Origin: Natrononativus amylolyticus
GTDB lineage: Archaea; Halobacteriota; Halobacteria; Halobacteriales; Natrialbaceae
DNA length: 64,000 nt
Direction: 5' to 3'
Assembly (NCBI RefSeq): GCF_024362525.1
Contig: NZ_CP101458.1
Coordinates: 2,480,001-2,544,000, forward strand
The notes beneath the pieces are model-generated. The model had not been told where the DNA came from. It did no database searches and saw nothing but the letters and a program-made list of their open reading frames with translations. The position numbers and the translations under genes were made by a program. Positions 33,812-43,065 of the stretch are shown piece by piece (position 1 is the first letter of the stretch; every line of letters begins with the position of its first letter).

Positions 33812-35563
33812 TCAGTTGACGTTCTGAACCGTCACGTTGTCGCCGCGGTTGTCGAGACCGCGTCGCTGCGGATGACCGCCCTGGTCGATCGTGACGTTAC
33901 GGAACGTGACGTTGTCGCGGAAGTTGAAGATCGCCGGCCGGTTGCCGTTGATCCCCATCGTTCCGTCGATGGTGACGTCCTCGACGAGCGCCGGCGCCGC
34001 GTTGGAGCCGACGTCGTCGAACAGCAGCGTCGAGCCGCCCGCGGCGTTGTGATCGAACGTCGAGTCCTCGATCGTGAACTCGTCGGGGTTGATCGACGCG
34101 TTCGGGTTGCCCCGGACGCGGACCCCGTTGATCGGACGGTCGACGTCGATGTGAACGTCGAGATTGCGGAACGTCACGTCGCCGACGTCGCGGCGCAGCA
34201 GAATCGCTTCCGACGCGCGACCGTCGCTCATGTCGATGTCGACGTTCTCGATGACGGTGCTCTCGGCGCCGCTCTCGAGGCGGATCGCGCGCTGGCGGAC
34301 CTCGTGGCCCTCGGAGCTCATGTTCGTGTCGGTGACCAGCGTCGCGCCGTCGACGTAGTTGTCGCGGCCGCCGAGTCGGAGCTGTGCGACGTTGTTGTTC
34401 GCGTAGCGGCCGCCGATGACGCGGACCGCGCCGGGGCCGTTCGAGGCGTACAGCCCGTTGTTCGGGAAGCCGACGAGCACGCAGTCCTGGTAGGTGAGCG
34501 TCCCCTGGTGGTAGTCGTTCGAGAGGAAGCCGATCGGACCGATGCTCTGGGTCGAACCGGTGTTCACGTCGGACGTGAACTCGCCGCCGTCGGGGACGCG
34601 GAAGCCCTCGACGAGCCCGGAGCCGGCCGGGTCGGCGATGGCGATGCGCAGCGGTCCGAAGGCGCCGGAGTCGTGGCGGCCGTGGACGTTGACGTTGCGG
34701 ACGACGAGGCCGTCGTAAACGTCGGCCTCGATCACGCGCAGCCCGGTCTGGGGCGACCGCCAGTCGATGTCAAAGCCCTCGAACCGGAGGTTCCGACCGG
34801 GGCGACCCCAGTCGTCCGGCTTGCCGAAGCGGAACAGGCGGTGGATGTGACCGCTGCCGTTGAACCCATCGTAGTCCGGGTGGACGATCTCGACGGTGTT
34901 CTCGGTCTTGTTCGCTTCGGACTCCTCGTCGGCGTCGTCGGTGATCGAGTCGCCGTCGTCGGAGCCGTCCTGCTCGTCGTCGCCGTCGTCCGCGTCGGAC
35001 TCGTCGTCCGAGTCACCCGTCTCGCGGAACTCGGGGTCGATACGACAGAAGTCCGGCAGGTCGTCGTCGTCTTCGACTTCCGGCTCCTCTTCGGTCTCGT
35101 AGACGTCGTCCGGTTCGGACGACTCCTCCGGCGTCTCGTCGTCGCTTTCCTCGTCCTCGTCGGCGGTCCCCTCGGGCGCGACCGCGGCCCGCTCGCCGAC
35201 GAAGCCGATGTTATTGAAGCCGGTTACCTCGAACTCCCGGTCCATGTAGTACCGGCCGGCCGGGAAGTAAAACAGCGTATCGTCGCCGTGGTCGGCGTAG
35301 ATGCGCTCGAGAATCGGAACGATCGACGCGCTCGCGTCGTTGGCCGCTCCGTAATCCTCAACGACGTTTACCACGCTCGAGTACTGGTCCGCGTACGGAA
35401 TCGAGGAGTCTCCTCCGTCGGAACTCGCGGCCGCCCCGCTCGAGGCGTACGCGAGACCGACACCGGTTGCCGCGATCCCCTTGAGACACGTTCGTCGAGA
35501 TGGCCCCCGTCGTGCTGTTCGTTCGTCTGTTCGACTGCCTGTAGATGATTGTCCTCCACTCAT
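33812..35563 (-). CDS. Tat-exported pectate-lyase-like beta-helix protein with an acidic insertion
   Basis: From the ATG at 35563 this has 583 residues. The leader has SRRTCLKGIAATG, a Tat motif, at about 23-35. After DYGAANDASASIVPILERIY and TLFYFPAGRYYMDREF, both typical of pectate-lyase-3-type entries, an Asp/Glu-rich low-complexity stretch runs from about 132 to 222 with DLPDFCRIDPEF embedded. The right-handed helix then resumes (HPDYDGFNGSGHIHRLFRFG) with many repeated turns ending in NVTVQNVN. Catalytic residues of known lyases are not recognisable; a carbohydrate-binding or surface role is likely. The GTG at 35578 is an alternative start. Confidence 0.82.
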   Translation of the reverse strand: MSGGQSSTGSRTDERTARRGPSRRTCLKGIAATGVGLAYASSGAAASSDGGDSSIPYADQYSSVVNVVEDYGAANDASASIVPILERIYADHGDDTLFYFPAGRYYMDREFEVTGFNNIGFVGERAAVAPEGTADEDEESDDETPEESSEPDDVYETEEEPEVEDDDDLPDFCRIDPEFRETGDSDDESDADDGDDEQDGSDDGDSITDDADEESEANKTENTVEIVHPDYDGFNGSGHIHRLFRFGKPDDWGRPGRNLRFEGFDIDWRSPQTGLRVIEADVYDGLVVRNVNVHGRHDSGAFGPLRIAIADPAGSGLVEGFRVPDGGEFTSDVNTGSTQSIGPIGFLSNDYHQGTLTYQDCVLVGFPNNGLYASNGPGAVRVIGGRYANNNVAQLRLGGRDNYVDGATLVTDTNMSSEGHEVRQRAIRLESGAESTVIENVDIDMSDGRASEAILLRRDVGDVTFRNLDVHIDVDRPINGVRVRGNPNASINPDEFTIEDSTFDHNAAGGSTLLFDDVGSNAAPALVEDVTIDGTMGINGNRPAIFNFRDNVTFRNVTIDQGGHPQRRGLDNRGDNVTVQNVN

Positions 35564-35639
35564 TATTGAGGCTGTCACGGACCTCCGAGTCGGCGGATAC
35601 CGGTCCGTAACGTGTTTCGTTCACTCCGCCGGTGTGGCC

Positions 35640-35775
35640 GTCACACGCCTGTTAGTTAAACATTTATCCAAATATGTACATAATATACTGTAATATCACA
35701 CCAAAATATACGATCGTATCAGCACTAATCGTCGTTGAGTGTGTCACGTATTGGCATGATATAAATTGGCGCGAT
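35640..35775. other. AT-rich intergenic stretch between divergent genes
   Basis: The 307-base gap between the start of the beta-helix gene (35563) and mutS (35871) contains an AT-rich block with several TATA-like runs (GTTAAACATTTATCC near 35654, TAATATACTGTAATATC near 35681, GATATAAATT near 35758). It stands out against the surrounding GC-rich DNA. It probably holds the promoter of the exported protein with a leader of about 90-100 bases. I see no gene in it. Confidence 0.55.
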
Positions 35776-35840
35776 AGTTTCGGCGTTGCGAGCGGGGGCC
35801 CGTCCGTCGCCGGATCGAGACGCTCGGCGGAACCCGCAGC

Positions 35841-35847
35841 ATTTTAC
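35841..35847 (+). promoter_or_regulatory. TATA-like element of mutS
   Basis: ATTTTAC lies 24-30 bases before the mutS ATG at 35871, indicating a leaderless transcript. Confidence 0.5.
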
Positions 35848-35870
35848 CGGTGGGATCGTACTGACCGGAC

Positions 35871-38492
35871 ATGACCGAGGCGACGGGCATCGTGGGGGAG
35901 TTTCTCTCGCTCAAGGCGGAGACCGACGCGGAGTTGCTGGCGATGCAGTGCGGGGACTTCTACGAGTTTTTCGCCGAAGACGCGGAGATCGTCGGCGACG
36001 AACTCGACCTGAAGGTCTCCCAGAAGTCCTCCCACGGGTCGTCGTACCCGATGGCCGGCGTGCCGCTGTCGGAGCTCACGCCGTATCTCAAGGCGCTCGT
36101 CGAGCGCGGCTACCGCGTCGCCGTCGCCGACCAGTACGAGACCGACGGCGGTCACGCCCGCGAGATCGTCCGCGTCGCGACGCCGGGAACGCTGCTCGAG
36201 ACGAGCGACGCCGACGCCCAGTACCTGGCGACGGTGGTCGACTCCGGCGAGGGGTACGGCCTCGCCTTCGCCGACGTGACGACCGGCCGCTTTCTCGTCA
36301 CTGGCGCCGCCGACGCGGACGAGGCCCTGACCGAACTCTACCGCTTCGCCCCCGCGGAGGTGCTCCCCGGACCCGAAGTGCGAAACGACGACGACCTCCT
36401 GGGTCGGATCCGCGAGCGGACCGACGCGAAACTGACGCTGTTCGACGCGGAAGCGTTCGCTCCCAAGCGCGGCGCCCACGCCGTCCGCGAGCAGTTCGGA
36501 CGGGAACTCCTCGAGCGCCTCGACCTCGCGGCGGCGACCGTCGCCGCCGCCGGCGCGGCGCTCGCCTACGTCGAGGAGACCGGAACCGGCGTGCTGGCCT
36601 CGATGACGCGCTTGCAGACCCACCGCGGCGACGACCACGTCACCCTCGACGCGACCACCCAGCGCAACCTCGAGCTCACCGAGACGATGCACGGCGACCG
36701 CGAGGGGTCGCTGTTCGCGACGATCGACCACACCGAGACCAGCGCGGGCGGGCGCCTGCTGAAGGAGTGGCTCGGCCGACCGAGACGCGACCTCGAGGTC
36801 GTCTCCGAGCGCCAGGCGAGCGTGGGTGCCCTCGCGTCGGCGGCACTGGCCCGCGACGAACTCCGCGAGGCGCTCGGCGAGGCATACGACCTCGAGCGGC
36901 TGGCCTCGCGGGCGACCCACGGCAGCGCCGACGCCCGCGACCTGCTCGCCGTCGCCGACACCCTCGACACCCTCCCGCGGGTCGCCGACCTCGTCGGCTC
37001 GACGCCGGAACTCGCCGACTCGCCGCTCGCGTCGGTCGTCGACCGACCCGACCGCGAGGCCGCAGCCGACCTGCGGGAGACGCTCTCGAGCGCTCTCGCG
37101 GCCGACCCGCCGTCGACGGTCACCCAGGGCGGGCTGCTGACGCGGGGGTACGACGCCGAACTCGACGAGGTGATCGAGCGCCACGAGGCGGTCCTCGAGT
37201 GGCTCGAGACGCTCGCCGACCGCGAGAAGCGCCGACACGGGCTCTCTCACGTCAGCGTCGACCGGAACAAGACCGACGGCTACTACATCCAGGTCGGCAA
37301 GTCCGCGGCCGACGGCGTCCCCGACCACTACGACGAGATCAAGACGCTCAAGAACTCAAAGCGGTTCACGACCGACGAACTGGCCGAGAAGGAACGCGCG
37401 GTGCTCCGTCTCGAGGAGCGACGAGGGGAGCTCGAGTACGAGCTGTTCGAGGAGCTCCGGGAGGAAGTCGCCGCCCGTGCCGAGTTGCTCCAGGACGTCG
37501 GTCGGACGCTCGCGACCGTCGACGCGCTGGCGAGCCTGGCGACCCACGCGGCCGAAAACGGCTGGGTTCGGCCGACGGTCACGAACGAGGGCGACCTCGA
37601 GATCGACCAGGGCCGGCACCCGGTCGTCGAGCAGACCACGGAGTTCGTTCCCAACGACGTGCGGTTGGCCGACGACCGGCGGTTCCTGATCGTGACCGGT
37701 CCCAACATGTCCGGAAAGTCGACGTACATGCGCCAGGTAGCCTGCATCGTCCTGCTCGCCCAGATCGGGAGCTTCGTCCCGGCCCGCGAGGCCACGGTGG
37801 GACTGGTCGACGGCATCTTCACGCGCGTGGGGGCGCTCGACGAACTCGCCCAGGGCCGGTCGACGTTCATGGTCGAGATGAACGAGCTCTCGAACATCCT
37901 CCACAGCGCGACGGAGGACTCCCTCGTTATTCTGGACGAGGTCGGCCGGGGAACGGCGACCTACGACGGGATCTCGATCGCCTGGGCGGCCACGGAGTAC
38001 CTCCACAACGAGATCCGGGCGAAGACGCTCTTTGCGACCCACTACCACGAGCTCACGGGTCTGGCGGAACACCTCCCGCGGGTGGCGAACGTCCACGTGG
38101 CCGTCGACGAGCGCGACGGCGACGTCACCTTCCTCAGAACCGTCCGCGACGGCCCGACGAACCGCTCCTACGGCGTTCACGTCGCCGACCTGGCGGGCGT
38201 CCCCGAGCCGGTCGTCGACCGCTCGCGGGACGTCTTGGAGCGCCTGCGCGAGGAGAAGGCGATCGAAGCGAAGGGGAGCGGCTCGAGCGAGCCGGTCCAG
38301 ACGGTGTTCGACGTCTCGAGCGGCGGGTTCCGGGGGCCGGCCAATGCGGACGGGGGTGAGCCGAGCGAGTCGCTGGACCCCGAGACGAAGCGGGTGCTCG
38401 AGGACCTCGAGGGAGTGGACGTCAACGAGACGCCGCCCGTGGAGCTGATCGCGAAGGTCCAGGAGTGGCAGCGGCGACTCGAGGACGGGTAG
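35871..38492 (+). CDS. mutS: DNA mismatch repair protein MutS
   Basis: This 873-residue protein is a full MutS1. The mismatch-reading Phe-x-Glu is present at residues 30-32 in CGDFYEFF. Connector, lever and clamp regions follow, and the ATPase domain has Walker A GPNMSGKST near 610-618. VILDEVGRGTATYDG follows near 685, with FATHYHELTGL after it, then a C-terminal helix-loop-helix. It recognises mismatches and small loops. MutL lies 970 bases downstream on the same strand, separated by one opposite-strand gene. Most archaea lack MutS/MutL; haloarchaea are the main exception. Confidence 0.97.
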   Translation: MTEATGIVGEFLSLKAETDAELLAMQCGDFYEFFAEDAEIVGDELDLKVSQKSSHGSSYPMAGVPLSELTPYLKALVERGYRVAVADQYETDGGHAREIVRVATPGTLLETSDADAQYLATVVDSGEGYGLAFADVTTGRFLVTGAADADEALTELYRFAPAEVLPGPEVRNDDDLLGRIRERTDAKLTLFDAEAFAPKRGAHAVREQFGRELLERLDLAAATVAAAGAALAYVEETGTGVLASMTRLQTHRGDDHVTLDATTQRNLELTETMHGDREGSLFATIDHTETSAGGRLLKEWLGRPRRDLEVVSERQASVGALASAALARDELREALGEAYDLERLASRATHGSADARDLLAVADTLDTLPRVADLVGSTPELADSPLASVVDRPDREAAADLRETLSSALAADPPSTVTQGGLLTRGYDAELDEVIERHEAVLEWLETLADREKRRHGLSHVSVDRNKTDGYYIQVGKSAADGVPDHYDEIKTLKNSKRFTTDELAEKERAVLRLEERRGELEYELFEELREEVAARAELLQDVGRTLATVDALASLATHAAENGWVRPTVTNEGDLEIDQGRHPVVEQTTEFVPNDVRLADDRRFLIVTGPNMSGKSTYMRQVACIVLLAQIGSFVPAREATVGLVDGIFTRVGALDELAQGRSTFMVEMNELSNILHSATEDSLVILDEVGRGTATYDGISIAWAATEYLHNEIRAKTLFATHYHELTGLAEHLPRVANVHVAVDERDGDVTFLRTVRDGPTNRSYGVHVADLAGVPEPVVDRSRDVLERLREEKAIEAKGSGSSEPVQTVFDVSSGGFRGPANADGGEPSESLDPETKRVLEDLEGVDVNETPPVELIAKVQEWQRRLEDG

Positions 38493-38517
38493 CCCGGGCG
38501 AGGACTGAATCCCGCAG

Positions 38518-39279
38518 CTACAGCGAGAGCAACACCAGCGCGTAGCCGGTCGCACCCGCTGCGAACGCCCAGAATCGGCTCTCGGCCGTCCGCGGGAGTT
38601 CGTCCTTGATCGCGTTGAACACGACGCCGCCGGTCAGCAGGCCGAGCAGAACCGTGAACGTCCCCTCCCCGAGCGTGTAGACGGCGCCGACTCCCGCGCC
38701 GGCGACGACAGCGGCTGCGAGAACCCAGCGGCCAATTCGACGGTATGTCTCGCGGTGGTGGGCCTCGAGCGCCGCGTCGTTGCCGAGCAGGTGCAACCCC
38801 ATCGCGACGGCGAACAGCGCGGCGCTGTCGGCGCCCGTCTCCCCCTGGACGATCACGTAACCGATGAACGCGTTGTAGACGACGAAGCTGCCGACGTGGA
38901 GCCAGAACACCGGCTCGTCGGTAAAGGGCGGGAGCCCGTGCTCGAACTCGTGGGCCTTAGAGAGCGTCGCCAGCCGCTCGAGGCCGTAGAACAGCGCGAC
39001 CCCGACGAACGCGAGCGCGTAGATGTGGTGGGCGGCGAGCGTGCCGACGAGGACGTCGAGACCCTCGAGACTCTCCCGGCGTTCGTCGAGCTCCGGAAAC
39101 ATGTGGAGGAAGGCGTAGACGACCGAGACGCCGCCGGCCGTCGAGAGCAGGCTGTGCCGGGAGAGCCCGCTCGAGACCGGTATCTCGTCGGGCAGCAGGT
39201 GGACGGCCGCGACCGCGAGGACGAGCGCGACCACGAGGAGGGAGTCGCCGACGGCGGCCGGGGCGAGCGCGGGGCGCAT
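38518..39279 (-). CDS. ZIP-like polytopic membrane protein
   Basis: From the ATG at 39279 this has 253 residues with about seven to eight membrane segments. FLHMFPELDERR near residue 57, HHIYALAFVGVALFYGLE near 88 and HLLGNDAALEAHHRETYRR near 163 put His and acidic residues where ZIP metal permeases bind zinc or iron. The similarity is suggestive rather than clear, so transport of divalent metal is inferred. It sits between mutS and mutL on the opposite strand, 25 bases from the mutS stop. Confidence 0.65.
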   Translation of the reverse strand: MRPALAPAAVGDSLLVVALVLAVAAVHLLPDEIPVSSGLSRHSLLSTAGGVSVVYAFLHMFPELDERRESLEGLDVLVGTLAAHHIYALAFVGVALFYGLERLATLSKAHEFEHGLPPFTDEPVFWLHVGSFVVYNAFIGYVIVQGETGADSAALFAVAMGLHLLGNDAALEAHHRETYRRIGRWVLAAAVVAGAGVGAVYTLGEGTFTVLLGLLTGGVVFNAIKDELPRTAESRFWAFAAGATGYALVLLSL

Positions 39280-39373
39280 GGGACGGAGTTCACCGCCCAG
39301 CGTGCTTGCTCTTTCCCCCGGACGGCGACTCGGCCCGGGAACGGATCGCGCGTACAACTCGTACGGACGCAAG

Positions 39374-39380
39374 ACATAAC
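39374..39380 (+). promoter_or_regulatory. TATA-like element upstream of mutL
   Basis: ACATAAC lies 26-32 bases before the short frame starting at 39406 and about 80 bases before the mutL ATG. The expected transcript would therefore begin near 39404. Confidence 0.4.
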
Positions 39381-39405
39381 CAGCCGCCCTGACTACGGAC
39401 GAGCG

Positions 39406-39462
39406 ATGAGATTCGGGAGCCGCCAGGCGCTCGAGCGCACCGCCGCGGAGGGGAACCGATGA
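39406..39462 (+). other. Possible 18-codon leader ORF of mutL
   Basis: ATG at 39406 opens MRFGSRQALERTAAEGNR, ending in a TGA that overlaps the mutL start as ATGA (39459-39462). Given the TATA position, this would be the first codon of a leaderless transcript. Ribosomes finishing the peptide could restart on mutL. It is unrelated to any known peptide and could be chance. Confidence 0.3.
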
Positions 39463-41660
39463 GCGACGGGTCCACCGGAGAGACGGCGATCCGACGGCTC
39501 GACGAGGACACCGTCGCCCGCATCGCCGCCGGCGAGGTCGTCGAACGCCCCGCGAGCGCCGTCAAGGAGCTGGTCGAGAACAGCCTCGACGCCGACGCCA
39601 CCCGGATCGACGTCAGCGTCGAGGCCGGCGGCACGGAGCTGATCCGCGTGGCCGACGACGGCCGGGGGATGACCGAGGCCGACGTTCGCGCGGCGGTGCG
39701 CCAGCACACGACGAGCAAGCTCGAGGGACTCTCTGATCTCGAGTCCGGCGTCGCCACCCTGGGCTTTCGGGGCGAGGCGCTGCACACAATCGGCTCCGTC
39801 TCGCGCCTGGAGATCCGGACCCGTCCGCGCGCGCGAGCGGACGAGGACGCGGCCGGAGAACGGGCGGGAACGGACGCCGCGGGCACGAAGCTCGTCTACG
39901 ACGCCGGAACCGTCGAGACCGTCGAGCCCGCGGGCTGTCCCGAGGGAACCGTCGTCGGGGTCACCGACCTCTTTTCGAACACGCCCGCCCGCCGGAAATT
40001 CCTGAAGACGACGGCGACGGAGTTCGCCCACGTCAACCGGGTCGTCACCCGCTACGCGCTGGCGAACCCCGACGTCGCGGTCTCGCTCTCCCACGACGGT
40101 CGCGAGGTGTTCGCGACGACCGGCCAGGGCGACCTGCAGGCCGCGGTGCTCTCGGTGTACGGTCGCGAGGTCGCCACGGCGATGCTCCCCGTCGAGGCCG
40201 ACGCCGACGACCTCCCCGTGGGGCCGCTCGAGTCCGTCTCCGGGCTGGTCTCGCACCCGGAGACGAACCGCTCGAGCCGGGAGTACCTCGCCACCTACGT
40301 CAACGGCCGCGCGGTCACGAGCGACGCCATCCGCGAGGGAATCATGGGCGCTTACGGCACGCAACTCGGCGGCGACCGCTACCCGTTCGTCGTCTGCTTC
40401 CTCGAGGTGCCCGGCGACGCCGTCGACGTCAACGTCCACCCCCGAAAGCGGGAGGTGCGCTTCGACGACGACGACGCCGTGCGGCGGCAGGTCGACGCCG
40501 CCGTCGAGTCCGCGCTGCTCGAACACGGCCTGCTGCGTTCGAGCGCCCCCCGGGGCCGGTCGGCACCCGCCGAGACGCGGGTCGAGCCGTCTCGAGAGGT
40601 CGACCTCGACGACGCGACGGCGCCCCGAGGGAACGACGCGAGCGCGGCGGAGTCGAGAGGCGCTCACTCGGAGGCGTCGAGTTCACCCCCGACCGCGGGA
40701 TCCGGGCGGTCCTCGGAAGTCGAACCGACGGCGGGGACGACCAGCGAGTCGCAATCCTCGAGGACCGACAGGGGCCGACCGAGCGCCGACCGGTCGGCCT
40801 CGAGTCAGGACCGTTCGAGGGAGGTGGGCCGCTCGAGTCCGGCCGAGCCGTCGTCCGGTGCGGCCGCCCCCGAGGACTCGTCGACGGCGGACGGGGCTGC
40901 GGGTGACTGGACCCGGCCGGCCGACGAGGGGCACGAACCCGACCGGGCGGCTGCCGGTCGCGAGGCGCGCTCTGGCGACCGGCGGTCGCTCGCCGGTCCG
41001 ACCGACCAGCGGACGCTCGAGGGCGAGTCGGCGGCCGCCGAGAGCGAGTACGACTCGCTGCCGTCGCTGTCGGTGCTCGGGCAGTTCCGGGACACCTACC
41101 TCGTCTGTGAGAGCCCCGACGGGCTGCTTCTGGTCGACCAGCACGCCGCCGACGAGCGGGTGAACTACGAGCGCCTGCGCGAGGCGTTCGCCGACGACCC
41201 GACGACCCAGGCGCTGGCCTCGCCGGTCGAACTCGAGGTCACCGCCGCGGAGTCGGAGGCGTTCGCCCAGTACCGGGAGGCGCTGGCGCGGCTCGGCTTC
41301 GTCGCCGACCGCGTGGACGACCGCACCGTGGCGGTGACGACGGTGCCGGCGGTGCTCGAGAAGACCCTCGCACCCGACCGGCTGCGTGACGTCCTCTCGG
41401 CGGTCCTCGAGGGCGACCGCGAGTCGGGCGCCGAGACGATCGACGCGCTCGCCGACGAGTTCCTCGGCGACCTGGCCTGTCACCCTTCGATCACCGGCAA
41501 CACCTCGCTGACGGAGGGGTCGGTGGTCGACTTACTCGCCGCGCTCGACGGCTGCGAGAACCCCTACGCCTGCCCCCACGGCCGGCCCGTGATCGTCGCG
41601 ATCGACGACGCCGAGATCGACGAGCGCTTCGAGCGGGACTACCCCGGCCACGGCGGCTGA
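39459..41660 (+). CDS. mutL: DNA mismatch repair protein MutL (endonuclease type)
   Basis: This 733-residue protein has the GHKL ATPase N-terminus: ERPASAVKELVENSLDADAT near residues 29-48, DDGRGM near 67 and LGFRGEALH near 104. A linker of about 170 residues, rich in Ser, Asp, Glu and Arg (350-530), is followed by a C-terminal domain with the metal-binding DQHAADERVNYE near 560 and CPHGRP near 703. Those are the nicking motifs of MutL proteins from organisms without MutH. It partners with MutS. It ends six bases from the convergent MFS gene. Confidence 0.96.
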   Translation: MSDGSTGETAIRRLDEDTVARIAAGEVVERPASAVKELVENSLDADATRIDVSVEAGGTELIRVADDGRGMTEADVRAAVRQHTTSKLEGLSDLESGVATLGFRGEALHTIGSVSRLEIRTRPRARADEDAAGERAGTDAAGTKLVYDAGTVETVEPAGCPEGTVVGVTDLFSNTPARRKFLKTTATEFAHVNRVVTRYALANPDVAVSLSHDGREVFATTGQGDLQAAVLSVYGREVATAMLPVEADADDLPVGPLESVSGLVSHPETNRSSREYLATYVNGRAVTSDAIREGIMGAYGTQLGGDRYPFVVCFLEVPGDAVDVNVHPRKREVRFDDDDAVRRQVDAAVESALLEHGLLRSSAPRGRSAPAETRVEPSREVDLDDATAPRGNDASAAESRGAHSEASSSPPTAGSGRSSEVEPTAGTTSESQSSRTDRGRPSADRSASSQDRSREVGRSSPAEPSSGAAAPEDSSTADGAAGDWTRPADEGHEPDRAAAGREARSGDRRSLAGPTDQRTLEGESAAAESEYDSLPSLSVLGQFRDTYLVCESPDGLLLVDQHAADERVNYERLREAFADDPTTQALASPVELEVTAAESEAFAQYREALARLGFVADRVDDRTVAVTTVPAVLEKTLAPDRLRDVLSAVLEGDRESGAETIDALADEFLGDLACHPSITGNTSLTEGSVVDLLAALDGCENPYACPHGRPVIVAIDDAEIDERFERDYPGHGG

Positions 41661-41666
41661 CCGGGC

Positions 41667-42950
41667 TCACGGCCTCGAGGCGTTCGTCCGCCAGTGGAGC
41701 CAGAGCGTACAGAGAAACGCCACGAACCCGGCAGCCGTGGCGATGGCGAACGCGACGCGGTAGCCGGTCGCCGTGTAGACGCGGGCGCCGCCGACGATCT
41801 CGCCGGTCCAGTAGGCGTCGAGGGCCCACCCCATCAGCGTCGGGAGGACGGCCGCGCCGACGAACGCCGCCCCGTTGATCGTTCCCGTCGAGATCCCGCT
41901 GGCGCTCGCCGGGTGGCGATCCTTGACGATGGCGTAGCTGAGGACGAACGCGCCGAGCAGAACGCCCGTCAGGAAGTAGACGACGGCGACGACCCACAGC
42001 GGCGGGTCGCCGACGACCGCGATGACTCCGAGCGCGACCACGTAACAGAGCCCGCCGCCGACCATCAGTTCGGTCCGGGACTCGAGTCGGTCGGAGAGCC
42101 AGCCGAGCGACGGCGGGCCGACGATGAGTCCGACGCCGCCGAGCAGCGTGAAGACGGAGGCGGTCGTCACGTCGACGCCGTAGGTCTGGACGACGTAGGG
42201 AACCCCCCAGAGGCCGAACAGCGTGAGGTTGACGCCGGTCGTACAGAACAGCATGAGGCTGATCACCCAGGTCCAGCGGTCCCGGAAGACGTCGCCGGCG
42301 GCGGTCCGAAGCTCCGCGGCGGTGAGCGTCGGCTGGCCGGGGACCCCCGCGATCGGGTCGAAGCCGGCGCGCTCGGGGGTATCCCGGACGAACAGGTACA
42401 CCGCGGCGGCGAAAACGAGTCCCAGACCGCCGAGCCAGCCGATCGTCGCCCGCCAGCCGGCGGCGCCCGCGGCGACCGCGAGCGGTGTCGTCGCGAGCAC
42501 GCCGCCGATCCCCGAGACGGCGAACGAGAGGCCGCTCATCGTCGCGAACTCGTCCTCCCGGTACCAGTTCGCACAGAACCGCAGGATGCAGACGAAGATC
42601 ACGCTCCCGCCGAGACCGACGAGACCGCGGGCGAGCACCGCCGCCAGGTACGTGTCCGCGGCGGCGAACCAGATCCCGCCCAGGCTCATCGTCAGCGCCC
42701 CCGCCGCGGCCGTCCGCCGGGGACCGGTCCGATCCGCGAGCAGCCCGGTCGGGATCTGCATGACCGCGTACACCCAGAAGAAGATCGCGTGGAGCGTGCC
42801 GAGCTGGGCGCCGGTCGTCTCGAACGTCGCCATCAACTCCTCGGCGAGGACGGCCGTCGAGAGCCGGTAGACGTTGACGAGCAGGAAGACGGCCCCGAGC
42901 GTCCCCCACAGCAGCCAGCGGCGTCGGAGCGGGTTCGACCAGAGACCCAT
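41667..42950 (-). CDS. Major facilitator superfamily transporter
   Basis: From the ATG at 42950 this has 427 residues with twelve hydrophobic segments in two halves and a central loop near residues 190-225. The MFS loop motif appears as GLLADRTGPRRTAAAGALTM near residues 68-87, and a counterpart GWLSDRLESRTELMVGGGL near 280. The overall look is that of nitrate/sugar-phosphate-type (ACS or NarK-like) permeases. Substrate is unknown. It is divergent from rtcA by about 115 bases. Confidence 0.9.
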   Translation of the reverse strand: MGLWSNPLRRRWLLWGTLGAVFLLVNVYRLSTAVLAEELMATFETTGAQLGTLHAIFFWVYAVMQIPTGLLADRTGPRRTAAAGALTMSLGGIWFAAADTYLAAVLARGLVGLGGSVIFVCILRFCANWYREDEFATMSGLSFAVSGIGGVLATTPLAVAAGAAGWRATIGWLGGLGLVFAAAVYLFVRDTPERAGFDPIAGVPGQPTLTAAELRTAAGDVFRDRWTWVISLMLFCTTGVNLTLFGLWGVPYVVQTYGVDVTTASVFTLLGGVGLIVGPPSLGWLSDRLESRTELMVGGGLCYVVALGVIAVVGDPPLWVVAVVYFLTGVLLGAFVLSYAIVKDRHPASASGISTGTINGAAFVGAAVLPTLMGWALDAYWTGEIVGGARVYTATGYRVAFAIATAAGFVAFLCTLWLHWRTNASRP

Positions 42951-43065
42951 TCGTCCTCGAGACGGCACCGAACCACCGAAAGCGTTCAGAAAGCGGAAGT
43001 CTGGGAGACGGGACGCCCCGGCGCCGACGCGAACCGTTTTCTTGCCGACGGGTCCTACCTCGAGT

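Noticed and set aside
33560-35548. A 662-codon open frame on the plus strand opposite the beta-helix gene
   Set aside because: Its product is repetitive Val/Asp/Arg sequence complementary to the real gene, which has a Tat leader and a recognisable fold.
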